A stretch of 64,000 nt of DNA from Ardenticatenaceae bacterium (GTDB lineage Bacteria; Chloroflexota; Anaerolineae; Promineifilales; Promineifilaceae), in NCBI GenBank assembly GCA_020634375.1, contig JACKBX010000004.1, forward strand, positions 248,001 through 312,000. Direction: 5' to 3'. A model generated the notes under the pieces. It was not told where the DNA came from. It did not search any database and saw only the letters and a program-made list of their open reading frames with translations. A program made the position numbers and the translations under genes. Position 1 is the stretch's first letter, and the number at the start of each line of letters is the position of its first letter. Of this stretch, positions 44,301 to 53,294 are shown one piece after another.

Positions 44301-45211
44301 AGCATAAAGAGGTTTTGGAGTGGGAGAAGGAGGCGTTGGGTGTGCATGTGTCGGAGCATCCGTTGGAACGGCCGTTACGCGTTCTCTCACAGCAGACCCA
44401 GACCACCATCAGCGATATTACCCCAGACTGGAATGGCAAACAGGTGAAACTGGCCGGGGTTCTCAGCCAGTTACGCACGCTGACAACCAAAAAGGGCGAT
44501 CCCATGGCTTTTGGCACTTTGGAAGACTTGGACAGTAGGATCGACCTGGTCTTTTTCCCACGCACCTGGAAGATGTGCCGTGATGATGTCAGTGTGGACC
44601 AGGTGGTGCTGCTGCATGGGAAGGTACAGGTGAAGCAAGGCAATGGTAATGAACCTAATATTGTTGTGGACAAGGTTCAGACTAGCCTGGAGGTGGCACA
44701 ACCTGCTTTTGCCGAGCCGCTTCCTGTATTAGAGGATAGGGAGATGATGGAGATGGGAACGGCCGTTTCCGCCCCACCTACTGCGATTGCCGAACCTCAA
44801 CCTATCAGCCAATATGGCCCGCCTCCACCGCCTGATGACGATGCTTTTTGGCCTCCTGAAGCTCAGCCCATCGTGAAGCCTGCCCCTGTTGAACAAACAA
44901 ACGGCCAGACCAAAAAAGACGATACAATTCCAGAACGCCCTGTTTTTGGGCAGCACAAGGCCATTGGGAACGGTAGCAATGGCAAAACGAAAACAGTTGT
45001 TGTGGAAATAAAGCCGGTTGGTAACTGGCAGCAAGTCTGCCGCCAGTCCGTCAAAATCGCCCAAGAATTCACCGGTCAAGAAGGGTTGTGTTTGCGATTA
45101 GCTGGACAGAACATGAGCATGGATTTCCCTGATCAATACACCCATATCTGCATGGAGTTAATAGAAAAACTAGAGCGCGTTCATGGGGTGCTGCGCGTTT
45201 ACGAACGGTAG
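41324..45211 (+). CDS. dnaE: DNA polymerase III alpha subunit
   Basis: A 1295-residue replicative polymerase. The N-terminal PHP domain is intact (H-L-H-V-H-S-E-Y-S-L-L-D-G, T-D-H-G-A-M-Y-G). The palm carries G-S-G-A-G-S-V-V-A-Y (about 390) and the metal-binding P-D-I-D-L-D-Y (about 427). V-F-Q-V-E-G-A-G-M (about 655) and G-F-N-K-S-H-A-A-D-Y (about 805) follow. An OB-fold segment lies near 1025-1110, then a low-complexity Pro/Glu linker (about 1145-1225) and a final 65-residue domain. The length exceeds that of E. coli DnaE (about 1160) mainly through the linker. ATG 41324 begins the conserved PHP start. A perfect palindromic terminator follows. Confidence 0.96.
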   Translation: MTEHKPFAHLHVHSEYSLLDGLSRINDLVNRAVELNQPAIALTDHGAMYGVMPFYRAAKSAGVKPIIGIETYLATRTMTDKDPQLDKNRFHMLMLAQNQTGYLNLLQVASAAQLDGYYYKPRIDRAFMANHADGIIATTGCMAAEIPRAIGSGNMDLAHQLMGEYLDIFGKDRLFIELQEHSIPELTDINKKLLEMAPRYGLEHNFLATNDVHYTLASDADPHEVLLCIQTGSTTQNPKLTFSDKGYYLKSYAEMAALFAGISGAMENSLRIADMCEVNLDSEGYHLPEFDVPEGYSAHSYLRHLCEAGLVWRYGKDRAQFDEQLKARLEHELGIINRMGFDTYFLIVWDLCEWAARTDQWWEQHQDPYPYHSYSEWKENDIWWNVRGSGAGSVVAYTLGITSIDPLVNDLIFERFLNPGRVSMPDIDLDYPDDVRHLMVAYTKRCYGEEKVAQIITFGTLGARAAIRDVGRAMDMPLPEVDAIARMVPAIPGKPVKIANVLNGEHEFYSAELTERYNREQTVKELLDTAKNLEGVARHASSHAAGVIVSDRPLHEYVPLNRPTSGDEGLGGVDRVTQWPMEIVESIGLLKVDFLGLSTLTVMRRAARLIEERYGTVYTMDNIPYDAGQVGPDPTKKPEALFDMLGRGEVAGVFQVEGAGMKRLMVEMQPRRFDHIIAAISLYRPGPMENIPEYIRRMHADIFEGKNIVEYHTPHLEPILKDTYGIIVYQEQIIRIASALAGYEPGEADMIRKAVSKKKKDLMEKHRIQFTEGAMANGISREVCEAIWGDIEFFARYGFNKSHAADYAKVTCQTAFLKAHYPVEYLTAMLSVERDNTEKVRRYFAEAKSLGIDIAPPDVNRSMLDFTIEDDGERPLIRFGLGAIKNAGESAINVVIDERKDGGVFASLQDLCDRVDLHRVGKRALEFMIKARVFDGWATPVQMLDALDRVVAYSDSTHKAAAAGQMTLFGGSTAAVKMDVNLLRPQSEMKKVEHKEVLEWEKEALGVHVSEHPLERPLRVLSQQTQTTISDITPDWNGKQVKLAGVLSQLRTLTTKKGDPMAFGTLEDLDSRIDLVFFPRTWKMCRDDVSVDQVVLLHGKVQVKQGNGNEPNIVVDKVQTSLEVAQPAFAEPLPVLEDREMMEMGTAVSAPPTAIAEPQPISQYGPPPPPDDDAFWPPEAQPIVKPAPVEQTNGQTKKDDTIPERPVFGQHKAIGNGSNGKTKTVVVEIKPVGNWQQVCRQSVKIAQEFTGQEGLCLRLAGQNMSMDFPDQYTHICMELIEKLERVHGVLRVYER

Positions 45212-45245
45212 AAACGAGTACACCGTAGCTAACAAACAACTAAAC

Positions 45246-45281
45246 AAAAAAGACCGCCAACGGCCGTTGGCGGTCTTTTTT
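45246..45281. terminator. Perfect 36-bp palindromic bidirectional terminator of dnaE
   Basis: Six As, GACCGCCAACGG and its exact complement, six Ts, with no mismatches. The centre is AACGGCCGTT, and it serves dnaE and possibly the convergent surface-protein gene. Confidence 0.95.
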
Positions 45282-45338
45282 GTACAAAGGAGTTTACCCC
45301 AGACTCAAACAACATCTGGGGCAAACAATCTGTTTACC

Positions 45339-48300
45339 CTAAGGTTTCAAAACTACTGGTAAGTACAGATACAAGTGGTCAACAATTGTCATTTCCATAG
45401 GCATATTATCTACAGTGTTATCAAAGTCACCACTGAAGGCCATCTGTGCATTGTAGACGCCCGTTTCCGTGACCATATGACTGTTGAAGATAACGCTAAT
45501 AGCAATGCTTTCGCCGGGGTCAACTGTTGCGCTGGTTGGTACAGCATATACCCAGTCCACCGCGCCAGCTTCCGCAACGATTTCAACATCATCCACAAAG
45601 AAGTTAGTTCCGGTGCCGCCATTGGCAAAGATTTCCGAGTGGAATTCTAGCGTATGCGTACCGCCATCAGCATAGGCACTAACATCTGCCGACTGTAAAC
45701 TGTAGCCCAAGACGCCACAGATTGCGTTTCCGCCATCTGTGTAGAAGACTTGGTTGCCATCAAGCGTTACTTCCATATAGTCAGAAGCCGTATCGCAGAC
45801 AATCTGCTCCAGGTAGAAGTTCAGTGTAGCCGTGCCTGCCGGAATCGTGACATCCTGAGACACACTACCTTCTTCATACCCTGCAATACCGCCGAACCAT
45901 GTCCAGAAGGTGCCCGTGCGTGGGCCAGTACCAGTGCCTAAACCACAGTTAGCTTCATCACAGATGGGGGTACCAAAGTTAGTTGAAGCTTCCGTCCAGT
46001 AGCTGTTTGGCGTGCCATCTTCAAAGCTGCCATCAGCAACAAGGTTGTCCAACACTGTATGACCGGCCATTGGTAAGAAGCTCATATCAAAGGTAAACGG
46101 CACATAACCCGTATTTTCCACCATCATGGTCGTTGTCACAATCTGATTCAACAACATTGTGTGAGACATTTCGTCATGAGAATGTTCCAAACGACCAATT
46201 TGCGGGATAAGCGCGATGTCAGTTGTTACCGTTACCCCAGTTATGGCGTCTACCGTAGCCGTTCCACTGAAGTATCCATCAACCATTACTTCGAAGTCAT
46301 AGGTGCCTGCTGGCACAGCTAATGCATAGCTCTCACCATTTACAGTAACGTCAAAGGCGTTTGGCCCTGTTACATGAATGTCAGCAGCTAACGGATCGCC
46401 TGTGTCGTAATCAGTGATGGAACCATTCAAGATGCCGCAAGTTGGGCAGCTAATGTGCATGGTCAATGGCATAGTTGGCACTTCGTTTTCAAAGTTGCCC
46501 GTGAAGTTTAGTTCAGCGGTGTAATCGCCTACTTGGTAGAGGCCAGTTGCGTCGAAGATTACGTCAAACGTTGCCGTTTCACCAGGAATAAGTGTGCCAC
46601 CATTGTCGGTCAGGTAAGCCCAATCAGTTGGGCCTGCGCTACCAGGAGCCGGGATGGCGCCTTCAAACTCACCCTGTGGGGCGCTGGACGCCAACGGAGT
46701 TACGGCACCTGTTGTCAGGTCTACCGTACCAAACACATTTGCACCACTGCCAATATAGAGGAAGATGTAAAGTGTGCCATCGCTGTTGTCGAAGTCCATG
46801 CCCTGGGCATAGTTGGCGTTTTGCCCGGTCAACCCGACGAGAGCATCGGCGCCTGTAGCTTTGTTGATGGTGTAAATGGCGTCTGTGTCAATGGCATGAC
46901 CATACATAGCTCCATCTGGACCAATGGCAATGTCAATCATCAATGTCGTGTTGAAGTAATTGCCAACCAATGTTGAAACACCGGTCGCCGGATCGAGTGT
47001 GTACAAAGATGTTGCCGTTGAAGCATAGAAGGTGTTGTCGGTCGGGTCAATGGAGAGCCCTGTCCAATTACCACCGGGAGCTGGCGCGGAGACCAACGGT
47101 GTGAAGGCACCAGTTGCTACGTCAATAGAACCTAGCATGCCGGTCGTGTCTTCGAGGGCGTAGAGGGTTGTGCCCGCGGCATCGAAGTCCATGCCATAGT
47201 AGACGTTGGTCGTTGTTCCGACAACGGTTTGTCCCGTGAAGTCGTTCAGTGTGAAGGAGACAAAGTTGTCGGAAATGAAACCGATATCTTGTGCATAACC
47301 GATGTCTGTGGGATCCAGTAGCCCATTGGAGGCAACCGGTTCTAACAGGGATTTGTTGGTAGCGCAGAATTCAGCGTAACCGGCAGGTTCGCGCCCGGCG
47401 TAGTTTTCAAACGCGGCGCAATCGGCTGCGGAGGTAACTACTGGTGCGGGGGCGTTGCTGCGGGCTGTGGAGACATTGCTGTCCACTTTTTGTACGCTGA
47501 CCATACCGGGGCCGCCAAAGCCGCCAATGCTGGCTGTGAAGTCGAGGTCAATGGTGCCCGTGTTGGTGACGGTGACGGTGTTGGTGACAATGTCACCGAT
47601 TTCCATGTACTCTTCGATGGCTGCCGGATCGTAGATGAGGGCAGCAAAGGCTGGTGTAAGTGCAAAGTCAGTGGTTGTGGTCACACCTTGGGTAACAACG
47701 GCCGTTGCCGTTTCCGGCAAGTAGTCGGGTGCTGTCACAGACAGGTAATACGTATCGGGAGGCAGGTCAATTGAATAGGCAGTGCCATCAATGGTCAGGT
47801 CAAAACCACCGGTGTTGGTGATTTGTACTGAAGCCGCTAATGGATCGCCTGTGAAATCATCGGTGATCTCGCCACTCAACGTACCGCAGGTGGGGCACTC
47901 AACCGTCATAGTGACAGGAATGACCATGTCGCCGTAAGGGGTGTCATTACGTACAACCAAATCGCCATAGTAATTGCCTGCCAGTGCGACAACACCTGCG
48001 TCCAAAGAAACGACAACACCTTGGTTGCCACCAATCCCTAACGTACCCGTGACCACATCTGTAGATAGCCAGAAGACGTTGCCGCCTGTCAGGTAGCTGG
48101 TAATGGCATCAATAAATGCCTCTTCATCAGCCGTATCAGCAATGTCATCAAAGTCGAAAGATGTATACACGGCTTTGTAACCATTGCGATTCACGGCAAC
48201 GCCAGCCGCATTGCCCCCCTGGTAACTGAGAATCCGCGTACCTTCCGCTGCTACGGTGAAGTCATCCGGCCAGAGATCGGCTGAAATGTCAGCAGATAGT

Positions 48301-51300
48301 CCTGCCATGAAATCTTCACCTTCAATGATGTTAATACCTGGATCATCAGAGACATAGTTGGCTTGGAGGTATTCGTAATAGAAGACTTCTCCATTGTTAG
48401 AGTAACCTAGATCGTTATCGGAGATGTATAGGGAGCCGCCTGCATCTAGATAAGCCACGATTTGCGTTTCACTAGCTATCGCGGTATTCCCAGCATGGAA
48501 AACGGCCTGGTACGTCAGCAGATCGGCCACAGTCATTGCTGCAAATTCAGTTGAGCTAACTTGCAGGTAGGTATAGCCAAGATTGGTTAACGCCGCTTCC
48601 ATGGCGGCTGCAGCAGTGGAATCTGCAGCAACGACAAGGATATCTTCGCCAATTAGTGGCGTCAATCCGGGGTTGTAGCCATTGTCTACTGTGCGGATGT
48701 CGAAGGAGAGTTCGGCCGTGCCCACATTGTAGAGTGTCCAGGGCAACGTTGTAGATGAGCCTAATTCTACAATGGCAGACATATTGGCAACAGAGCTATC
48801 CAGCATGCCTGCATCTAATGCGAAGTCCTGCGTCGTGGTCATACCGTCGGTGACGGTGATGCCAGTTACTACACCGGTTACGTAGTTGGACATTTCTGCT
48901 GTAACGGTATAAGTGTCACCACTGACTGGCCGGATGTATTCACCATCAACATTAGTCAGGGCGCTGTAGGTGCTGGTGCCATTGTCCAACGTAACTGTAG
49001 CACCTTCAATCGGATCGCTCGTGTTGGCATCCGTTACAGTACCAGTAACGGTGCCTACACTGGTCGCAAATTGTGGTTCTAAACACCATTGATTGACTGT
49101 GCCGGTGTCGCCACCTGCGCCGTCATGAACATCCAGACGCCAGGTCCCAGCTAATAGGTCAAAATCGAAGGCTGCCAGCGATTCGGAGGGGATTACACTA
49201 CCGCTAAGCGCTGGTACGCTTGCACCACAAGTGATGGCTGTTCCCGCTTCATCATCGAAGGAGGCATCAATATCATCACCACTGCAACTGAAAGAAGAAG
49301 GTAGCAAGATGACTTGCGCACCAGTTGCTTCGTGTGTCAGGGTGATATCCAAGTCGCCAATATAGGTATGGGTAATATTGACATAGACATTGAGGTCAGC
49401 AATTGCATCGTTACGGCTGCTTGTGAGCGAGACCGATGTGGTGCTGTTGTCGTCAATGGCTGCGCCAGGATAGTCACAGAACAGCAGGACTGTTGTGAAG
49501 CTATATACAGCAGAAGTTGTCCCATCGCCACAAATATTACTGGCTGTTACTCGCCAGTAGTATGTTTCTTCTGGGTCAAGGTTTGTGCCAGTCATGTCGT
49601 GGCTGGTGCCATTGACGGTGGCGCTGTAAACCACGTTTGTGAAGGCCATGTCTGTGGCTACTTCGAGGTAGTAAGACTGGGCTTGAGCAACGCCGCTCCA
49701 TTCAAACGTGGGTACAAGGGAGACGTCCACTGCGTTGTTGGCGGGGGCAACGAGGGTGGTTACGGCGGGAACGGCCGTATACACATCCAAGCCCACCGTT
49801 GTCGTATGGGTTGGGGTCGGCACACTCACACCAACAATGTCAACATCGTAAGTGCCATAGGCAACAGCCCCAGTTGTGATAGTCAACAAGCTATCAGTTG
49901 TGGGTGTAACCAATGTGCTAGGCACAATCGTTGCTACTCCACCGGACGGCACATTATATGCACTGAGGTCAACTGTTCCATCAAAGCCACTGAGGTAGTT
50001 CAACGTCAGGTCATAGACAGCGCTATCTGGCGCACAAACAGCCAATGCGGTCGGGTCAGCAGAAATGCTAAAGTCTGGGCCTAGCGTTCCAGAACATTCT
50101 GGCAAACGGAATGTTCCAATGCGTGTATTCCAGTTAAAGCTAGTGTCTGTAACATCATGATATTCACCCGTATACCAGAAAGTACATTCATCAGCTGGGT
50201 CTACACTCATAGAACTGTAGTCACCCCAACGGTCATAGGGGCCAGTTTGAGAACCGCTTCCAGCGTATAGTGATGCTTCAGCCTGGAGCGTTCCCAGCAC
50301 ATCGCTGCGTAGGCGGGTTGCATAGCGCAGGGAGGGATAAGTCGTTTCGCTAGAGACGCTATAACCCAAGGCGATATTGCCTGAGCCATCCATGGCGATG
50401 CTTCCCATCCAACGATGGTCACTATCTGGGACATGGGTTCCTTCCTGGTGCAAACTCCAACTGGAAGCGCCTTCTTTTTGTAGTTCGAACCAACGAATAC
50501 CAGCATGGTCTGTACCATCCACATCTACTGTGAAGTTACCAACCATTGCCTCGTACGCATTTAAGTTGCGGTAAGCAAAGCGCCACATCGGCCAAGGATC
50601 TACTGCATCTAGCCGCTGTGTTGTGTCTGGCTGCGGGATACAGTCTCCGGCAAAGAACCCACAAGTGGTGTAGTTGTAGTCTGCAATTGGAAGTTCTTGA
50701 GCGATGCCAAAGGTAGAGTTTGCTGGCGTATCCCAGTCTACATTGAATTCATAGAGAACAAGACGGTCGACGCCTGCCGGGTGATTAGGATAACCTCCAT
50801 CCAGCATGGTGTAGAAGTAGCCAGGGGAACCGGTCGGGGGTTCGTTTGATCCATCTAAGTCTGCGGGAAGCAAGAAGTTAGGATGGCCGTTGGAGTATTG
50901 GTAGGTGGCTGGCAGACCGGCTAACATCGCATCGCGGTCAAAAGCGTATGCGTAGTATTGATTGGGATAGCCGGTGTTGGTGCCCATGTAATAAGCATCA
51001 GGCCATACGCCGAATTTGAAATAGTCGGGAAAATCGGGAACCTGAAATTCGTAGAGGTAATATGCCCCAGTTGGATCAGAAGTTTGTGATATAGCTACAC
51101 ACATGTGTTCTGGCGAGGAGCTAACCGCAAACTGAGAGAGCAGCCAGCGGTCAGCCATGCTGTCCCAAAGTACAACGGGGTCACCGTCATTTTGGCTAGA
51201 GCAATAAGTCAAGCCGCTGCCGGCGAATAGGTCGGTATAGGGGGTGTCTGCTTGGACAACATTGCCGCTTTTATCATAAATAGCAAAGGAAACATTGACC

Positions 51301-51713
51301 ATTTGCACGTAATGATTCGGGCCGACTTCACCCATAGTATCTGGAGGGGTATAGCCATCGGTTCCCAGCCCTTCAAACGTGAAAATAGGGCTGGGTGTAT
51401 AACCTGTTTCCATATGGGATAAGGCTACTAGGGGGTCTTGATCCGTGGTGTTGGATCCTGTTAATCCGAGATCGTCCATGAACAACCCAGGGTTGCGAAT
51501 AGGATTGATTTCGCGATTAAGGGTTTGTTCTAATGTGCGAGGGGGGATGTCACGAACAGGGCGACTGAGTTCGGGGGTAACAGCTTCGCTGACAAAGACT
51601 TGTGTGTCGGGCGAACTTGTATTGTCCGCTGCGTTGCTGTCAGGTGCGACCGTTATTAACACAATAACTAACAAAATGGCGATGCCAACTAGGATCCGCC
51701 TGGCAGTTTTCAT
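45339..51713 (-). CDS. Giant multidomain secreted protein (P-domain, carboxypeptidase-regulatory repeats)
   Basis: A 2124-residue exported protein, with signal peptide to about residue 28. Residues about 100-560 form a beta-rich region opening with T-P-P-D-T-M-G-E-V-G-P-N-H-Y-V-Q. A fibronectin-like stretch follows (about 655-742), then a proprotein-convertase P-domain (about 745-880, D-L-N-V-Y-V-N-I-T-H-T-Y-I-G-D-L). Carboxypeptidase-regulatory-like repeats start near 888, 1268 and 1758 (the last two as C-P-T-C-G then S-G-E-I-T-D or N-G-S-I-T-D). A Rossmann-like segment lies near 1018-1200 and a propeller-like segment near 1500-1690. A jelly-roll-like domain occupies about 1890-2060, and the tail is YLYLPVVLKP. 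AAGGAG precedes the ATG. No protease triad was found. Confidence 0.85.
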   Translation of the reverse strand: MKTARRILVGIAILLVIVLITVAPDSNAADNTSSPDTQVFVSEAVTPELSRPVRDIPPRTLEQTLNREINPIRNPGLFMDDLGLTGSNTTDQDPLVALSHMETGYTPSPIFTFEGLGTDGYTPPDTMGEVGPNHYVQMVNVSFAIYDKSGNVVQADTPYTDLFAGSGLTYCSSQNDGDPVVLWDSMADRWLLSQFAVSSSPEHMCVAISQTSDPTGAYYLYEFQVPDFPDYFKFGVWPDAYYMGTNTGYPNQYYAYAFDRDAMLAGLPATYQYSNGHPNFLLPADLDGSNEPPTGSPGYFYTMLDGGYPNHPAGVDRLVLYEFNVDWDTPANSTFGIAQELPIADYNYTTCGFFAGDCIPQPDTTQRLDAVDPWPMWRFAYRNLNAYEAMVGNFTVDVDGTDHAGIRWFELQKEGASSWSLHQEGTHVPDSDHRWMGSIAMDGSGNIALGYSVSSETTYPSLRYATRLRSDVLGTLQAEASLYAGSGSQTGPYDRWGDYSSMSVDPADECTFWYTGEYHDVTDTSFNWNTRIGTFRLPECSGTLGPDFSISADPTALAVCAPDSAVYDLTLNYLSGFDGTVDLSAYNVPSGGVATIVPSTLVTPTTDSLLTITTGAVAYGTYDVDIVGVSVPTPTHTTTVGLDVYTAVPAVTTLVAPANNAVDVSLVPTFEWSGVAQAQSYYLEVATDMAFTNVVYSATVNGTSHDMTGTNLDPEETYYWRVTASNICGDGTTSAVYSFTTVLLFCDYPGAAIDDNSTTSVSLTSSRNDAIADLNVYVNITHTYIGDLDITLTHEATGAQVILLPSSFSCSGDDIDASFDDEAGTAITCGASVPALSGSVIPSESLAAFDFDLLAGTWRLDVHDGAGGDTGTVNQWCLEPQFATSVGTVTGTVTDANTSDPIEGATVTLDNGTSTYSALTNVDGEYIRPVSGDTYTVTAEMSNYVTGVVTGITVTDGMTTTQDFALDAGMLDSSVANMSAIVELGSSTTLPWTLYNVGTAELSFDIRTVDNGYNPGLTPLIGEDILVVAADSTAAAAMEAALTNLGYTYLQVSSTEFAAMTVADLLTYQAVFHAGNTAIASETQIVAYLDAGGSLYISDNDLGYSNNGEVFYYEYLQANYVSDDPGINIIEGEDFMAGLSADISADLWPDDFTVAAEGTRILSYQGGNAAGVAVNRNGYKAVYTSFDFDDIADTADEEAFIDAITSYLTGGNVFWLSTDVVTGTLGIGGNQGVVVSLDAGVVALAGNYYGDLVVRNDTPYGDMVIPVTMTVECPTCGTLSGEITDDFTGDPLAASVQITNTGGFDLTIDGTAYSIDLPPDTYYLSVTAPDYLPETATAVVTQGVTTTTDFALTPAFAALIYDPAAIEEYMEIGDIVTNTVTVTNTGTIDLDFTASIGGFGGPGMVSVQKVDSNVSTARSNAPAPVVTSAADCAAFENYAGREPAGYAEFCATNKSLLEPVASNGLLDPTDIGYAQDIGFISDNFVSFTLNDFTGQTVVGTTTNVYYGMDFDAAGTTLYALEDTTGMLGSIDVATGAFTPLVSAPAPGGNWTGLSIDPTDNTFYASTATSLYTLDPATGVSTLVGNYFNTTLMIDIAIGPDGAMYGHAIDTDAIYTINKATGADALVGLTGQNANYAQGMDFDNSDGTLYIFLYIGSGANVFGTVDLTTGAVTPLASSAPQGEFEGAIPAPGSAGPTDWAYLTDNGGTLIPGETATFDVIFDATGLYQVGDYTAELNFTGNFENEVPTMPLTMHISCPTCGILNGSITDYDTGDPLAADIHVTGPNAFDVTVNGESYALAVPAGTYDFEVMVDGYFSGTATVDAITGVTVTTDIALIPQIGRLEHSHDEMSHTMLLNQIVTTTMMVENTGYVPFTFDMSFLPMAGHTVLDNLVADGSFEDGTPNSYWTEASTNFGTPICDEANCGLGTGTGPRTGTFWTWFGGIAGYEEGSVSQDVTIPAGTATLNFYLEQIVCDTASDYMEVTLDGNQVFYTDGGNAICGVLGYSLQSADVSAYADGGTHTLEFHSEIFANGGTGTNFFVDDVEIVAEAGAVDWVYAVPTSATVDPGESIAISVIFNSHMVTETGVYNAQMAFSGDFDNTVDNMPMEMTIVDHLYLYLPVVLKP

Positions 51714-51997
51714 GATTTTGTTCTCCTTAAAAACGGGTTAAACTATTAATTGAATTGATTAGAACGGTAGGGTTTGGGGTTAGTCAGGCTATTTCCAATA
51801 GGCATTTTCCTCCATGATTCGTAGTGCGAACATGACATAATTAGATTTTGATATTTTTCGCACTGAAATAAATGAGATGGTATGATTAAAAGAGTCAAAA
51901 AAAGGAACCTGTTTGGGGAAAATTTCCGTAATGTTTAGCTGATGGATTTTTTCTTTACTTCTTACCATTCTCTCATGTCTTTGTCATTTTGCAACCG

Positions 51998-53284
51998 TCA
52001 ATTTTGTGTGTTTACCTGATCAAAGAAGGATTCTGTTAGAGTTAGTGCGCTTTCAATTGCTTCTTGAACCGTTGCTTGCCCATAGAAGGCGCGTTCGATT
52101 TCGTTGCCGGCTGTTTCTTCAATGCCCACCCAAGTATGCATAGTGGGGACGCGCCCAAGTGTGGGGACTGTGTCAATGTAGATTTGGCTGTTGGCTGGGG
52201 GCAAGTCTGGATTTAAGAAGGCGGGGGAGCTAGCTACTGCGATGAGGGATGGGACAGTACGTCCAGATTGGGCCACAATAGTTTGACCGGCGGTTGAATT
52301 GGCGAATTCGATAAATGTCCAGGCGGCTTCTTTGTTTTGGGTGCTTTGGGCCATGCAGTAGCCATCGCTGTGGAGGATGCTGGCGGCTTGTTGACCGCGT
52401 GGCAGGGGAGCTACGTCCCAATCGAAGTTGGTGATGGTGCGATAGGTGGGGACGCCGCGTCGGCTGTTGAAGTACATGGCTAAACGGCCGTTCAAGAACC
52501 GACTCTCCCCCTCTTCCGCAGACTCGGCAACGGCATCGGGAACAACGTGTTCCTTGACTTGCAAATCGACAAACCACTGAAAAGCGGCCGTGGCTTGCGG
52601 TGTGTCTAACATCAGGCGAGTGGGGTGATCTAGATCGTCTACCAGTTGCCCGCCGAACTGCCAGATGATGGGTGCAAGGCGGAAGATGCTGGGATCAATG
52701 CTGGCGCCATATTCATCAATACGGCCGTCTCCATCCACATCTCGTGTCAGTGCGCGTGCTGCTGCGAGAAAATCTTCATGCGTCCAGTCATTCGTCGGAT
52801 AGGGTACGTTGGCAGCATCAAACATATCCTTGTTGTAATAAACTACCAGGCTAGAAATATTTTGTGGGATACACCACAGTGAGCCATCCATGTAAAAAGA
52901 GTCAATTGCCACCTGGAAAAAATCCGACTCCTGAATTAAATCGCTGTTGGCGAGATAGCTGCCCAACGGTTCCAGCCCGCCCTGCTCCGCAAAGGTAGCA
53001 AAACGGCGATAATTAAGCAGTATGACATCCGGCGGCTCGCCGCTGGAAAAATCTGCGGCCAACCGCTGCCGATAGTCGCTTTGGCCGGGAATATGCTGCA
53101 ACTGCACAGTAATTTCAGGATGTGCTTCACTAAAAGCTGCGACTAAATCTTCATAGGCTGCCAATTCCGCAGGGTCGCCGAAGATGGAAAACGAAATAGT
53201 ATTGTCTTCCTGTTTAGACTGACAGGCTGCAATGATCATTAACACGCTGATCAAAAATAAACCTTGTATAAAACGATGAAACAT
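51998..53284 (-). CDS. Sugar-binding lipoprotein of second ABC importer
   Basis: A 428-residue lipoprotein with lipobox I-I-A-A-C (Cys about 21) and a short tether, unlike the long-tethered binder at 7.2 kb. The family 1 fold is shown by I-S-F-S-I-F-G-D-P-A (about 30), P-P-D-V-I-L-L-N (about 85), V-V-Y-Y-N-K-D-M-F (about 148) and W-T-F-I-E-F-A-N-S (about 322). It is followed on the same strand order by its two permeases (upstream in transcription) with a 10-base gap. No linked glycosidase indicates the sugar. Confidence 0.9.
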   Translation of the reverse strand: MFHRFIQGLFLISVLMIIAACQSKQEDNTISFSIFGDPAELAAYEDLVAAFSEAHPEITVQLQHIPGQSDYRQRLAADFSSGEPPDVILLNYRRFATFAEQGGLEPLGSYLANSDLIQESDFFQVAIDSFYMDGSLWCIPQNISSLVVYYNKDMFDAANVPYPTNDWTHEDFLAAARALTRDVDGDGRIDEYGASIDPSIFRLAPIIWQFGGQLVDDLDHPTRLMLDTPQATAAFQWFVDLQVKEHVVPDAVAESAEEGESRFLNGRLAMYFNSRRGVPTYRTITNFDWDVAPLPRGQQAASILHSDGYCMAQSTQNKEAAWTFIEFANSTAGQTIVAQSGRTVPSLIAVASSPAFLNPDLPPANSQIYIDTVPTLGRVPTMHTWVGIEETAGNEIERAFYGQATVQEAIESALTLTESFFDQVNTQN

Positions 53285-53294
53285 AGGGCTTTCC

